Below are positions 1 through 9,606 of a DNA stretch of 64,000 bases, one piece after another. The stretch comes from an uncultured Mollicutes bacterium. Its GTDB lineage: Bacteria; Bacillota_I; Bacilli_A; RFN20; CAG-826. A program made the translations under genes and the position numbers. Under the pieces are notes generated by a model, which was given only the letters and a program-made list of their open reading frames with translations, had not been told where the DNA came from and ran no database searches. Every line of letters starts with the position of its first letter. Position 1 is the first letter of the stretch. The DNA lies in NCBI GenBank assembly GCA_900540385.1, contig UQFY01000009.1, positions 1 through 64,000 of the forward strand, read 5' to 3'.

Positions 1-51
1 CGCTCTCGCCCGCATAGCAGGCGGTTCTAGGTTGTCCCTATCGGTCCACAT

Positions 52-98
52 AAAAAGAAGGCACGCCTCTTACGTTTACAAGGCGCACCTTCTTTTTT
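52..98. terminator. bidirectional hairpin terminator 3' of guaA
   Basis: Complementary arms GAAGG-CA-CGCCT and AGGCG-CA-CCTTC with a 2x2 internal mismatch are flanked by an A-run on the left and a T-run on the right, so the hairpin can stop transcription from either side. It ends guaA, which is read leftwards. Bases 1-51 would be the tail of a plus-strand transcript from outside the window; I see no coding sequence there and cannot name it. Confidence 0.7.
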
Positions 99-1632
99 AT
101 TCCAATTCAATAGTGCTCGGTGGTTTTGAAGTAAAGTCGTAAACAACGCGGTTGACCCCTTTGACTTCATTCACAATGCGATTGGAGATGTGGGTAATAA
201 CCTCAAATGGAATATTCGCTGGTTTAGCGGTCATAAAGTCATCCGTCGTCACCGCGCGAAGAACAACCGCATAGTCATAAGTTCTTCCATCACCCATAAC
301 GCCAACAGAACGCATATTGGATAAGGCTGCAAAGTATTGGTTAATCTTTTTATCTAAGCCTGCTTTAGCAATTTCTTCACGGAATATAGCATCCGCATCT
401 TGGACGATACGAATCTTTTCTTTGCTGATTTCACCAATGATACGAATACCTAAGCCCGGTCCTGGGAATGGTTGACGATAAATGAGTTCATGAGGTAATC
501 CCAATAAAAGCCCTAGTTCTCTGACTTCATCCTTAAATAAATCTTTTAAAGGTTCAACAAGTCCTTCGAATCCTAAATCCTTTGGAAGACCTCCAACATT
601 ATGGTGAGATTTAATTGTTTGAGAAATGCCTAAACCAGATTCAATACGATCTGGATAGATTGTTCCTTGAGCAAGATATTCGCAATGAGGGATCTTTTCT
701 TTTGTTTCTTTAAAAACATCGATGAAGGATTTGCCGATGATTTTTCGTTTTTGTTCGGGATCGGTAACTCCTTTTAGTCTCTCTAAGAAAAGAGGAGACG
801 CGTCCACTGGGATGAAATTAAAGCCAAATTTCTCTTTGTTAGAGAAGGTTGCAATAACATTCTTTGCTTCATCTTTTCTAAGAAGCCCATGATCGACAAA
901 TACACAGGTTAATTGAGAGCCGACTGCTCTTCCAATCAAAGCGGCAACAACCGAAGAATCCACTCCACCCGATAAAGCGCAAATAACTTTCTTATCTCCG
1001 ACTTGTTTACGAATTTCCCTAATCTTATCGTCAATAAAGGAAGAAGGTTTCCAATTCGGGGAGCACTTACAAATATTCCATGCAAAGTTCTCAATGATTT
1101 TTTGTCCGTATTCGCTATGCTCCACTTCGGGATGGAATTGGGTCGCATAGAGTTTTCTTTCTTCATTCACGAAAATGGAATTATGGCAATGCGCACTACT
1201 TCCAATGCAAGTGAATCCTTCAGGAAGAATGGTAACTTGATCATTATGCGACATGAAAACGTTGCTTGTTTGAGGAACGTCTTTCGTTAATATCGATGGA
1301 GAATTTAACGTCACTTCAATATTTCCAAACTCGGAAGACTCACAACCTTCCACCTTGCCCCCAAGGGTGTACGCCATAAGTTGAGCGCCGTAGCAAATGC
1401 CAAGGATTGGTTTTCCAAGAGAAAAGATCTTCGCATCGATATGAGGAGATTTCTCATCGTAAACGCTATTTGGCCCACCGGTGAAGATAATGCCTTTGAT
1501 CTCAGGCGAAGAAAGAACATCTAAAGAGGTCGTATAAGGTAAGACTTCGCTATAAACGTGCGTTTGTCTCACTCTTCTGGCGATTAATTGGTTATATTGG
1601 CCGCCAAAATCCAAAACAATTATTTTTTCCAT
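97..1632 (-). CDS. guaA: GMP synthase (glutamine-hydrolysing)
   Basis: Converts XMP, glutamine and ATP to GMP in the last step of guanine nucleotide synthesis; cytosolic. The 511-residue length is normal. An N-terminal class I glutamine amidotransferase domain carries the nucleophile in GICYGAQ (Cys80) and the His/Glu of FHPEVEHS (His167, Glu169). An ATP pyrophosphatase domain follows with the PP-loop SGGVDSS (about 221-227), and the C-terminal dimerisation domain has the family signature [16 protein letters not shown]. All catalytic residues are present. The gene is transcribed alone and ends at the hairpin at 52-98. I looked for a purine riboswitch in the 230-bp leader and did not see one. 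Confidence 0.98.
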   Translation of the reverse strand: MEKIIVLDFGGQYNQLIARRVRQTHVYSEVLPYTTSLDVLSSPEIKGIIFTGGPNSVYDEKSPHIDAKIFSLGKPILGICYGAQLMAYTLGGKVEGCESSEFGNIEVTLNSPSILTKDVPQTSNVFMSHNDQVTILPEGFTCIGSSAHCHNSIFVNEERKLYATQFHPEVEHSEYGQKIIENFAWNICKCSPNWKPSSFIDDKIREIRKQVGDKKVICALSGGVDSSVVAALIGRAVGSQLTCVFVDHGLLRKDEAKNVIATFSNKEKFGFNFIPVDASPLFLERLKGVTDPEQKRKIIGKSFIDVFKETKEKIPHCEYLAQGTIYPDRIESGLGISQTIKSHHNVGGLPKDLGFEGLVEPLKDLFKDEVRELGLLLGLPHELIYRQPFPGPGLGIRIIGEISKEKIRIVQDADAIFREEIAKAGLDKKINQYFAALSNMRSVGVMGDGRTYDYAVVLRAVTTDDFMTAKPANIPFEVITHISNRIVNEVKGVNRVVYDFTSKPPSTIELE

Positions 1633-1793
1633 ACAGCTCTTTATTTAATCACTTATCTCTATTTTTGCCATCTGATTTCTTTTTCGTACACAATAAATTG
1701 GATAGATTTCTTTAAGAAACCAAAGAAATGTATTTCTTGGAGATAAAGATAACACGACAAATAATCTTCTCTTCGTCCGCATTGGGGATTTAA

Positions 1794-1838
1794 CTTATCA
1801 TTCGTTTTGAATGAAATGATAAGATAAATGATAAGATA
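1794..1838 (+). promoter_or_regulatory. inverted and direct GATAAG-type repeats upstream of the AlbA_2 gene
   Basis: CTTATCATT (1794-1802) and AATGATAAG (1815-1823) form a perfect 9-bp inverted repeat. The right arm begins two tandem copies of the 12-bp unit AATGATAAGATA (1815-1826 and 1827-1838). The site lies 25 bp before the start codon of the following gene, where an operator would be expected. The same 12-bp unit occurs three times inside that gene. Function is inferred only. Confidence 0.5.
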
Positions 1839-1862
1839 AACTCAGTCGGAGAAAAATTACCA

Positions 1863-3205
1863 ATGTTCAAAGAAAACGAATTTGTAGAATTAAGAAAGTC
1901 TTTAGCCCAATTAAAGGAAGGAATCATTTCCTTGAGTTCGATGTTAAACAAAAATCAGCGTGGGGAGTTATATTTTGGAATAAACGATGAGGGGCGAATC
2001 GTTGGACAAAATATTGGTAAAAAGACCATTTCCGACATAACACATGAAATTCAAAATAACCTTAAACCTCTGCCTAGCACAGTATTTATAGACGATTTAG
2101 AAGAGGGAGGTAAAAAAATAATAAAGGTCGTAGTCGAGGGAAAAGATACCCCTTATTCCGCGTACGGAAGGTATTATATTAGAATTGACGACGCGGATAT
2201 TTTAATGAGTTCATCTCAACTGAAACGTTTTTTGACAATAAAGAGGTAAACTATTCTGGTTGGGAAAAGACAGAAACAATTTATGGCATAAATGATATTA
2301 ACGAAGATCTTTTAATAGATTGCATTAGAACGGCAAATGAAAAGGGGCGTCTAAATTATGTCTATAGAAATGCTTCAGAAGCATTAAGAAAATTAGGTTT
2401 ATTAACCGAAAATGATAAATTGAATAATGCCGGCTGGTGTTTATTCGGCAACAATAAACCATTAAAAATTAAAGAAGCCAATTATCCAACAGACTCAAGA
2501 ACAGAATTTGGCGAAATCAAAGAGTTTAAAGGTAATATATTTGAATGTATAGAAGAAAGTGTTTCATACATCCAAAATCACATTTCGTATAAATCAAATA
2601 TAGAGGGTTTGCAGCGTGTAGAGACGCCGGAAATACCAATAAGAGCTTTACGTGAGATAATCATAAATTCTTTCGCCCATTGTTCTTACGCAATCAATGG
2701 TGACTACAACCAATATTCAATATACAAATCAACAATAAAAATATACAACCCAGGGACAATCATTAAAAACATTGATCCAATCAAATTTGCTTCAGGCAAT
2801 ATCGGAAGCAAAATTAGAAACATTTTGATTTCTGATGTCTTATATAAATACGGCTATATTGATGCTTTTGGAACTGGTTTCGATCGGACGTTCACTTTAT
2901 GTGCACAAAACGGTATCGAATACGAATATTTCAATGACGAATTCGGTTTTACTTTCGTATTCAAAAGGAAAGAAAATTTCTTAAATGATAAGATAAATGA
3001 TAAGATAAATGATAAGATAAACGGCATTGATAAAATCATTGTCGAAGCGATAAAAAGCAATAAATACGTCACCATTTCAGAATTATCAGTTATAACCAAA
3101 AAGTCTTTGCCAACTGTTCATAGGCATCTAGATAATTTATCTAAACAAAACATCATAGGAAGAATGGGCTCTAGAAAAGCGGGCTATTGGTACGTAAAAC
3201 AATAA
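1863..3205 (+). CDS. AlbA_2 / ATP-binding transcriptional-regulator-like protein, split by a -1 frameshift
   Basis: The first frame (1863-2249) encodes a Schlafen-AlbA_2 type domain with the typical NKNQRGELYFGINDEG stretch. It stops at 2247-2249. The -1 frame takes over from the T-run at about 2229-2234 and runs to 3205 without a break. It encodes a linker, an HATPase_c_4-like segment (PIRALREIIINSFAHCSY), a run of NDKI repeats and a C-terminal winged helix. Joined, the product is about 447 residues, the usual length for this family (COG2865-like). The crossing point reads cgT TTT TTG in the upstream frame, a canonical X_XXY_YYZ slippery heptamer. It could be programmed frameshifting, a phase-variable tract, a real mutation, or a missing T in the assembly. 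The gene stands alone, divergent from guaA, with GGAG about 11 bases before ATG. Substrate and DNA target are unknown. Confidence 0.75.
2984..3019 (+). repeat. in-frame 12-bp tandem repeat (3 copies of AATGATAAGATA)
   Basis: Three exact copies encode NDKI-NDKI-NDKI between the ATPase-like and winged-helix parts of the AlbA_2 protein. Four-residue repeats at this position are common in the family. What is unusual is that the same DNA unit occurs twice in the gene's own upstream region (1815-1838). Confidence 0.85.
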
Positions 3206-3230
3206 ATAACTAAAGCCATAACAACATAAA

Positions 3231-3270
3231 AACGGATGTGTTTTTTCATTCACATCCGTTTTGTTTTTTG
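3231..3270. terminator. hairpin terminator between convergent genes
   Basis: AAAACGGATGTG and CACATCCGTTTT form a perfect 12-bp stem with a 10-base loop, followed by a T-rich tract. On the other strand the stem also runs into T residues, so it can serve both the AlbA_2 gene (from the left) and the ABC permease gene (from the right). Confidence 0.85.
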
Positions 3271-3278
3271 TTAGTTCA

Positions 3279-5660
3279 TCAAAGTGGCAAGTCTTTCTTC
3301 TTGAAGTCAAATCCGCCAAGAACATATGTCACAATAGCAATGATAAGAAGGAACATCAACTTGAACCAATAGGTTCCATAATCTTGCGCCATAACAGCAA
3401 GGGCATCGAATAAGGAGTCGATAGTCATATAGTTGAAGATGGACATCATTGTAATACGGATTGTTCCTGGAATGGCTTTGGTTGCAAATAAGCCAAGAAT
3501 AGAGCAAATGAAGAAGAAGATCGTAAGTCCTCCACCAACACCAATGGATTCGCTGGTTTTGTTGAAATGACATGAAGCAAGGAAGTTAATCCCAGAAACA
3601 GCAAGGGCAACCATGAAGTTGCCGAGAGCGTATAAGCAAAGATCAGCAATTGGCAAACTTGTAGATAAGTCGGTTGAACCAGCCCAAATACCTATTTCTC
3701 TTGTGACAATACTTGCAACAAGTAAGGTAAGAGCCATTACCACTTCCGAGAAAACAAGATAGCAGCCTTGGGTAAAGATGAAGGAGTTTCTTGTGGTTGG
3801 AGTAGATAAGGTGAAGGCAAGAGAGCCTGTTTCAACTTTTTCAGAGACAAGGCTCTTTGCCAACAAGATGGTATAAACCATTGGAATAAGCAAGGCAGCA
3901 ATCCCGAAGGCAACAACACCAACGATAATGCCGTATGTATTCATACCTCCCATTTCTTTAAGGGATTCATCAACGCTTGTAGGAAGTTGGGCCATAACGC
4001 CTTGGCTACCTTTATTCATGGCAAGGAGGTTGCTATCCGTTAAGGAATAACCGCTTTCTTGATAATCAAAATAATAGGTTTCGTAGGAAGAGATACCACT
4101 TGCGGCATATCCCTTCACCAAGGTCATCATTTCCTTTCCAGACATAGAGGAGTTTTCAACCGTAATTTCCTCAATGCTAGAAATCTTAGGTTCGTGTTTC
4201 TCGTTATAGGTGCTAATTAAGGTAAGTCTTGCCATTTCGGAGACTTCTTTCTCAGCACGAGAAGCAATGTTTTCTTTATTCACGCCATTTTTATCATAAT
4301 AAGCGTTCTTCCCATCTTTTCTATCAAGATAAGACTTCATAAAGTTGCTAAGATTCAAAGAAATCGTGCTGATATTTTCCTGAGCCTCTTTCTTTGCGTC
4401 AGCAATTTCTTCCTCGGTATATTCTTCACCAGTTAACGCTTCCTTTCTCATCTTTTGAAGCATATTGCTGGTTTTACCCATCTTTTCTTTTTCTTTGACA
4501 AAAACGTCTGGATTATAGGTTTTTACTTCAATTTCTTCTTTGATTTCATTGCCATTTTCCGCATATTTTCCTGTGCCTACCAAACGAATTGGCCAGCCAA
4601 GATCGCTCGTTTTATATTCCACGGTGAAATCTGGGAGGTATTGATAATAAGCAAAGGAAGAAAGAGTATTGGTAACATATTCTTGGCAAGAGGTAGAAAC
4701 ATATAGGCTACGAATCGTTTCATCTTTTAGATAAGTTGCTTTGTCTTTGAAATAAATTTCTTCAAGTCCGGAACAAAGTCCACCAATAAAAGAGGAAGTA
4801 TCCTCGCTTGCAAGCACAGGGAGAAGTTTTAAAGCCGTATCGGTTTTCACTTCTTCTTGTTTTTCGGATTTGTCATAAACGCGGCTAATTGCATCGGCTA
4901 AAAGAGTATACGTCCCCGCTCTTTTTGTTTCATCAAGGTGATAAACGCTAACAACGCTGTCCGTAAAAGCTTCAGGAATGGCGAGTTTTAAAATATCTTT
5001 TGTGCTCTTATTTGCATCTGAAGCGTAAATATCGAAGTAATAAGAGATAATGCTCTTAGCAACAGTCTTTTCTTCTTCGGTATAATCCCCATTCGCATCG
5101 ATGGTTTTATTCACCACTTCAAGGGTTGCGCTCTTAGCAACATTCTTCTTTGTCGCACTATCTCCAGGAGTAACGCTATAAGTTGCGTCATAGAGTTTCT
5201 TTGCTGCATTGACGCTAGAGTTAAGAGTCGTATCCTCTACTTTGCTTACTTCCGTATCAATAAGGTTTTGGGCTTTATTGTCTGAAGCAATAAAAGTCTC
5301 ATAAGCTTCTGCTGTATTGTCATAAGCGGAATAAAGAGAGATGGCACCGCTCTTAATGGTGTTTTCATAGTCTGCATTATCAAAAAGATCGGCTAAAGCA
5401 GAGGCTGTGGAATTAATATGGAGGGTAGAGAGAATCGAGATGATAATCACCATGATTAAAGCGTTCCCAATCGAAACGACGCTTAAACCACGACGATTAG
5501 AATGGAGTGATTCTTTAAACAAAGCGGAAGAGAACAAAGGGTTTCTTTTCGCTTTTTTCTTTGTTCCGTTGGTATTAGAAAGCTCAGGTGGTAAAGCCAT
5601 AACGCTTTCTTGAGTATTTTCGGTAACGATTGGGGTTACAACATTCTTTTTCTTCTGCAT
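3279..5660 (-). CDS. ABC-2 type exporter permease with large extracytoplasmic insert
   Basis: A 793-residue membrane protein and the third gene of an exporter operon. One membrane helix near the N-terminus (about 58-80, after a basic stretch with NRRGLSVVSIGNALIM) is followed by roughly 480 residues of hydrophilic sequence. A C-terminal cluster of about six helices (from about residue 565) has ABC-2 permease character, including a SEKVETGSLAFTLSTPTTR cytosolic loop. The start is 1 base past the upstream ATPase stop, and its ribosome site AAGGAGG lies within the end of that ATPase gene, implying coupled translation. The exported substrate is not evident; a drug, peptide or lipid is possible. 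Many ABC-2 permeases are half this size, so the large outer domain may be involved in recognition. Confidence 0.8.
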   Translation of the reverse strand: MQKKKNVVTPIVTENTQESVMALPPELSNTNGTKKKAKRNPLFSSALFKESLHSNRRGLSVVSIGNALIMVIIISILSTLHINSTASALADLFDNADYENTIKSGAISLYSAYDNTAEAYETFIASDNKAQNLIDTEVSKVEDTTLNSSVNAAKKLYDATYSVTPGDSATKKNVAKSATLEVVNKTIDANGDYTEEEKTVAKSIISYYFDIYASDANKSTKDILKLAIPEAFTDSVVSVYHLDETKRAGTYTLLADAISRVYDKSEKQEEVKTDTALKLLPVLASEDTSSFIGGLCSGLEEIYFKDKATYLKDETIRSLYVSTSCQEYVTNTLSSFAYYQYLPDFTVEYKTSDLGWPIRLVGTGKYAENGNEIKEEIEVKTYNPDVFVKEKEKMGKTSNMLQKMRKEALTGEEYTEEEIADAKKEAQENISTISLNLSNFMKSYLDRKDGKNAYYDKNGVNKENIASRAEKEVSEMARLTLISTYNEKHEPKISSIEEITVENSSMSGKEMMTLVKGYAASGISSYETYYFDYQESGYSLTDSNLLAMNKGSQGVMAQLPTSVDESLKEMGGMNTYGIIVGVVAFGIAALLIPMVYTILLAKSLVSEKVETGSLAFTLSTPTTRNSFIFTQGCYLVFSEVVMALTLLVASIVTREIGIWAGSTDLSTSLPIADLCLYALGNFMVALAVSGINFLASCHFNKTSESIGVGGGLTIFFFICSILGLFATKAIPGTIRITMMSIFNYMTIDSLFDALAVMAQDYGTYWFKLMFLLIIAIVTYVLGGFDFKKKDLPL

Positions 5661-5661
5661 T

Positions 5662-6588
5662 TTACTTTTCCTCCTTATTTAAGGCTTTTCTTCTTTCATT
5701 GAAGTAGGTCGTGAGATTGTATTTCACTTCCGAGATGAATTTGAGATCGTATTTCTCTAATTGATCAAATAGATGAGGTATTTCTTTTTTATCGATACGT
5801 ACGGTAACTTGGTGATATGGAGGCTGTAACCTTAATATGTCCTTCCTGGTTTTGATGAAAGATTGGTAATCTCTCGCTTCTTTGAATTCAATCTTAAAGT
5901 CCCTTACTTTACGTGATTGAATTTCATGGACGTCGGCTATATCTAAGATTTTTCCTTGAGACATATAGGCAACACGGTCACAAACCCTTTCAAGTTCCTC
6001 GATGGTGTTCGAAGACATTAGCATCGTTGCTCCTCTCTCTTTTTGTTCGAGGATGAGTTTGAGAAGCTCTTCTCTCATAAGAGGGTCCAGTCCGATAGAA
6101 GGTTCATCCATGATGATGATTGGAGCTTTAAGCATCATGGCAGCCACGATACTCGTTTTTTGTTTCATGCCCTTACTCATTCTTTTTGGATAAGCACGGA
6201 TATCAAGCTGCATTCTTGAGATGATTTCATCCGCATAGGCGAAATCTGCATCTTTCATACCAAGAGCTCTGCCATAATCATGCAAGAACTGATCTCCTGA
6301 ACGAACGTCTGGAAAATTGATTTCTCCTGGAATGTAACCCATATAGCATTTCGTTGAAGCGGAATCTTTATAGGCATCAAAGTTATAAATATTGATGTTC
6401 CCTGTATCGGATTTGATAAAGCCCATCACTTGACGAATAAGGGTTGTCTTTCCTGCTCCGTTTTCTCCAACAATACCAAGGGTCTCTCCATCTTTTATTT
6501 GAAAATCGACATCGAAGTTCCCTCTCCCTTGTCCATAATCTTTAAAGACATGATTCACAGAGATAACGGTTTTCTTTTCTTCACTCAT
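5662..6588 (-). CDS. ABC transporter ATP-binding protein (second ATPase of exporter)
   Basis: A 308-residue cytosolic ATPase that powers the permease encoded directly downstream. It has Walker A GENGAGKTT, a degenerate signature motif SKGMKQK in place of LSGGQ, and Walker B IIIMDEPSIGLDP. The divergent signature is common in the exporter subfamily acting with ABC-2 permeases. The ATG overlaps the previous gene by 4 bases (ATGA type), so the two ATPases are translationally coupled and probably work as a heterodimer. The first 220 residues form the nucleotide-binding domain; the last 80 or so are a family-specific tail of unknown role. Confidence 0.9.
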   Translation of the reverse strand: MSEEKKTVISVNHVFKDYGQGRGNFDVDFQIKDGETLGIVGENGAGKTTLIRQVMGFIKSDTGNINIYNFDAYKDSASTKCYMGYIPGEINFPDVRSGDQFLHDYGRALGMKDADFAYADEIISRMQLDIRAYPKRMSKGMKQKTSIVAAMMLKAPIIIMDEPSIGLDPLMREELLKLILEQKERGATMLMSSNTIEELERVCDRVAYMSQGKILDIADVHEIQSRKVRDFKIEFKEARDYQSFIKTRKDILRLQPPYHQVTVRIDKKEIPHLFDQLEKYDLKFISEVKYNLTTYFNERRKALNKEEK

Positions 6589-7514
6589 TTCTTAATTCCT
6601 CCATAAGTCTTGTCTTCTTTGTAGAAGGACATGAAATAATCCTCCAAAGTTTCTTTCTTCTCCGAGAAGTCAACAAAGCCCTCTCGTGGCATTTCTTTCA
6701 CAAAACGATTGATGTCTTTTTCATCCACATAAGCGGAGAGGCGGCAAGGATTTACGCTGCTATCCTCTACTCTAAAATGATGGGATGCGAGACTTTTCTT
6801 TGCCGCATTCTTCTCTTTTTGATTTTCATAGGTGACGTGATATTGTTTTGTGCTCTTGTGTTTCAAATCATTGGCAACAAAATTGGAAACAATCTTGCCA
6901 TCCTTAATGACGGCAATACGGTCACAACACGCATCCACTTCTTGGAAAATGTGGCTAGATAGAAGAATGGTTTTTCCTCTCTTCTTTTCTAATTCAACAA
7001 GGTTAATGAATCTTTCTTGCATCTCAGGATCAAGTCCAGAAGAAGGCTCATCCATAATGATGATGTCGGGGTCAGACATAAACGCGCAAATAATCGCGGT
7101 CTTTCTTTTCATCCCAAGAGACATTTCCTTACAATATAAATTAGGATCGTACTCAAAGGTTTTAATAAGCCAATCGAGGAAGGTTCTATCACTCATTCCC
7201 TTGAGTTTCATTTGTTCTTCAATAACTTCTGATCCTTTTAAGGCAAGAGGAAGAGCCACTTCTCCAGGGATATAAGAGACGCTTTGCATGATCTTCTCTC
7301 TATTCTTTAAGGAGTTCTCACCACGAAGTAACGTCTCTCCAGAATCAGGAACGCTAAAGCCCATCAAATGACGAATTGTTGTAGATTTCCCAGCTCCATT
7401 TGGTCCTAAGAAACCGAAACATTCACCTTCATGGACGGAAAAAGAAACATCAAATACACCACGGCCTTCGCCATAGTCTTTTGTAAGGTGTTTGATTTCA
7501 ATGACATCGTTCAT
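6585..7514 (-). CDS. ABC transporter ATP-binding protein (first ATPase of exporter)
   Basis: First gene of the exporter operon, 309 residues. Walker A GPNGAGKST, signature-like SLGMKRK, and Walker B IIIMDEPSSGLDPEM are all intact. It is similar to but distinct from the next ATPase, fitting a heterodimeric ATPase pair plus one permease. A strong AAGGAGG ribosome site lies 8 bases before the ATG. The promoter must lie in the 128 bp shared with the divergent TetR gene, which contains two inverted repeats; this suggests TetR control of the exporter. Confidence 0.92.
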   Translation of the reverse strand: MNDVIEIKHLTKDYGEGRGVFDVSFSVHEGECFGFLGPNGAGKSTTIRHLMGFSVPDSGETLLRGENSLKNREKIMQSVSYIPGEVALPLALKGSEVIEEQMKLKGMSDRTFLDWLIKTFEYDPNLYCKEMSLGMKRKTAIICAFMSDPDIIIMDEPSSGLDPEMQERFINLVELEKKRGKTILLSSHIFQEVDACCDRIAVIKDGKIVSNFVANDLKHKSTKQYHVTYENQKEKNAAKKSLASHHFRVEDSSVNPCRLSAYVDEKDINRFVKEMPREGFVDFSEKKETLEDYFMSFYKEDKTYGGIKK

Positions 7515-7532
7515 ATTCTTGACCTCCTTAGA

Positions 7533-7609
7533 AGTTATTGACCTTTAGTACAATAACTACCGCAAAGTATGTTATTACAACACTATTCCATTTACAATAC
7601 TTTAGTGTT
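7533..7609. promoter_or_regulatory. two inverted repeats in the divergent ABC/TetR promoter region
   Basis: AGTTATTG (7533-7540) pairs with CAATAACT (7551-7558), and AACACTA (7579-7585) pairs with TAGTGTT (7603-7609). Both perfect palindromes lie between the exporter operon (leftward) and the TetR gene (rightward), the classical place for a TetR operator. Which one is bound cannot be decided from sequence. Confidence 0.5.
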
Positions 7610-7642
7610 AAAATTTTTCACGTTCGAAAGAAGAAACGAAGT

Positions 7643-8239
7643 ATGACAGACGAAACTACTATTATTAATAAAGAGGATGCGCGTATCGTACGCACGAAAA
7701 GAGATTTAGCAAACGCATTGGAAGATCTCTTAAAAGAAAGAAGCATGTCCGAAATATCCATTAAAGACATTACGGATCGTGCTTTAATTTCCAAAAACAC
7801 TTTCTATAACAATTTTAATGATAAGAACGAATTACTCGTTTTCCTTTTTGAGCGTTATGAAAATGCCTTATTAAAAGAAATCAAACCAATCTTAGATAAG
7901 ACATTCTATGCGACCCGTATCTTCAATTTCCGTAAAAGCGTCGAAGTCATTGTTCATTTCTTCTACACCACCGATTTACCATTCAAACAGATGATTCAAA
8001 ACGATACGTCTCGTGTCCTTTTCTATAGCCTTAATGTTTTTATCCAAGACATCTTTACGAGACTAGAAAAGAATTATGACAAATTCTTAACCAAAAAAGT
8101 GAATAGCAAAATCACCTCTGCTTTTTATGCCGGCGCTTTCGCAAGCACCATTTATTTCGCTTACGTTAAAGGCTTAGACATCGAAGAAAAAGAGCTTTCT
8201 CACGATCTAATTCGTTTGTCTTTGCCAATCGTCGAATAA
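7643..8239 (+). CDS. TetR/AcrR family transcriptional regulator
   Basis: A 198-residue repressor-type protein. The N-terminal helix-turn-helix is the TetR type: RTKRDLANALEDLLKERSMSEISIKDITDRALISKNTFYNNFNDKNELL. The C-terminal helical ligand domain is less conserved, as usual. I chose the ATG at 7643 rather than an upstream one at 7538: the extra residues would have no TetR counterpart and would overlap the operator region. The normal family length supports this. Being divergent to the ABC exporter, it probably represses that operon and itself, and is released by the exported compound or a related one. Confidence 0.88.
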   Translation: MTDETTIINKEDARIVRTKRDLANALEDLLKERSMSEISIKDITDRALISKNTFYNNFNDKNELLVFLFERYENALLKEIKPILDKTFYATRIFNFRKSVEVIVHFFYTTDLPFKQMIQNDTSRVLFYSLNVFIQDIFTRLEKNYDKFLTKKVNSKITSAFYAGAFASTIYFAYVKGLDIEEKELSHDLIRLSLPIVE

Positions 8240-8244
8240 CTTTA

Positions 8245-9585
8245 TCAATCCTTCATTTCTTCTGGGTGATGCAAAAGATGGACGTCGAGGAAGGTCGATA
8301 ACACCAACCCAACGAACGCAATTCCACTCATCACAAAGAAAACAATAAAAGTAACATCAGTAAAATAAGGATAACAAAGTTGAAGAACAGAGTTTACTAG
8401 TTGAAAGATAAGCGGGGCAATAAAAACCGCTTTTCTTCTTAGCTTTGGCCCTAAAATATGGTTAAGCATACCTAGATTGCTTGTAACATATAAGCCATTT
8501 GCCATGCCTTTTAGGGAATGAATCAAAATGATGCCTACAGCCAAGAGTATAGAAACGTGCTCTGGACCAACAAAGAAATAAGAGAAAAGGCCAAATGATA
8601 AGGTTTCAATGCAAATAAGCCCCAACGCAAGGCTCAAAGAGAAACGAATCTTTTTCCCAATTCCAAAATGAGTGTTAATAAACACAAAGAGGAATTCGAA
8701 AAGATAACTCACACCTAAATAAATACCCCATGTCAGAGGATTGAAAGAATTTAACGTTTCCGTAAGGCTTTCATAGGAAGACCACAAAGACGAAGTCAAA
8801 GAATCGCTTGCCCAAATAAGAGGGATCCATAAAGACGCTAAAAAGAGATAAAAGACATAGTTTTTATTCTGAAATAATAACTTCGTTGGGACATGTTCAT
8901 CACTATCGGAGTGATATAAAGAGCTAGGGAATGGCTTAAAAATAAAAGTAAGCCCGAAAAGTAAAATCAACAAAGGACACGAAACAAGAAAGAGAAACAA
9001 ATATCCTTTATATCCAATAAAATACGATTCCGCAATAAAGCCTGCTAAAGGGGAAGCAATCGCTGGCATCAAAACCCCATAAAGACAGATATGTCCGTAT
9101 CTGCTTCCCTCGGCAAAATTAATGTCGGCTGCACATGAAGCGTGAAAAGAAAGAAACGCCCAATGAAGTCCCATCAAAATAGAAGAGAAAATAACAAATA
9201 AGGCAAATAACGTATAGCATTCTCCCTTTTTAATAATCTCGCCTGCTGAATTTAAACCCGTTGGAAGAAAGATGCCAAGCAAAGAAAAAACAAGGATAGA
9301 AAGAAAACTCCCACAAATTAAACCTCTCATAATTTTGAGGTTGCTCTTTTGATGAGAAACGAAAAAAGAGCAAATAAAGATACCAATTGCTGCACCAAAA
9401 GGAGGTAAAAACAAACTCAAAGAAGACATTTTTGATGTCCAACCCAATTGTTTTCTACATTCATTTAAAAAGATGGTGAGAAAAGAAATCACCATTCCTT
9501 CAAAAAAAGAAACGGCAGCAAAAAAGATTTGGGCTTTAGCTGTTTCCGGTTTCTGTTTTCGATCAAGGTAAAAAGTAGAGCGCAT
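8245..9585 (-). CDS. multi-pass membrane transporter, MFS-like
   Basis: A 446-residue, strongly hydrophobic protein with about 12 predicted membrane helices in two halves, separated by a charged central loop (HSDSDEHVPTKLLFQNKN). The layout suggests a major facilitator permease. I do not see a diagnostic substrate motif, so the substrate stays open. It converges with the TetR gene, with only 5 bases between the stops, and is followed upstream by an unrelated small membrane protein gene. Confidence 0.6.
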   Translation of the reverse strand: MRSTFYLDRKQKPETAKAQIFFAAVSFFEGMVISFLTIFLNECRKQLGWTSKMSSLSLFLPPFGAAIGIFICSFFVSHQKSNLKIMRGLICGSFLSILVFSLLGIFLPTGLNSAGEIIKKGECYTLFALFVIFSSILMGLHWAFLSFHASCAADINFAEGSRYGHICLYGVLMPAIASPLAGFIAESYFIGYKGYLFLFLVSCPLLILLFGLTFIFKPFPSSLYHSDSDEHVPTKLLFQNKNYVFYLFLASLWIPLIWASDSLTSSLWSSYESLTETLNSFNPLTWGIYLGVSYLFEFLFVFINTHFGIGKKIRFSLSLALGLICIETLSFGLFSYFFVGPEHVSILLAVGIILIHSLKGMANGLYVTSNLGMLNHILGPKLRRKAVFIAPLIFQLVNSVLQLCYPYFTDVTFIVFFVMSGIAFVGLVLSTFLDVHLLHHPEEMKD

Positions 9586-9606
9586 GGAAATATCTTACCT
9601 ATTTTT

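Noticed and set aside
1..51. Possible tail of a structured RNA or tRNA
   Set aside because: No T-loop signature or CCA, and no reading frame; too short to identify.
1633..1862. Purine riboswitch before guaA
   Set aside because: The conserved core bases and pseudoknot loops of that class are not visible.
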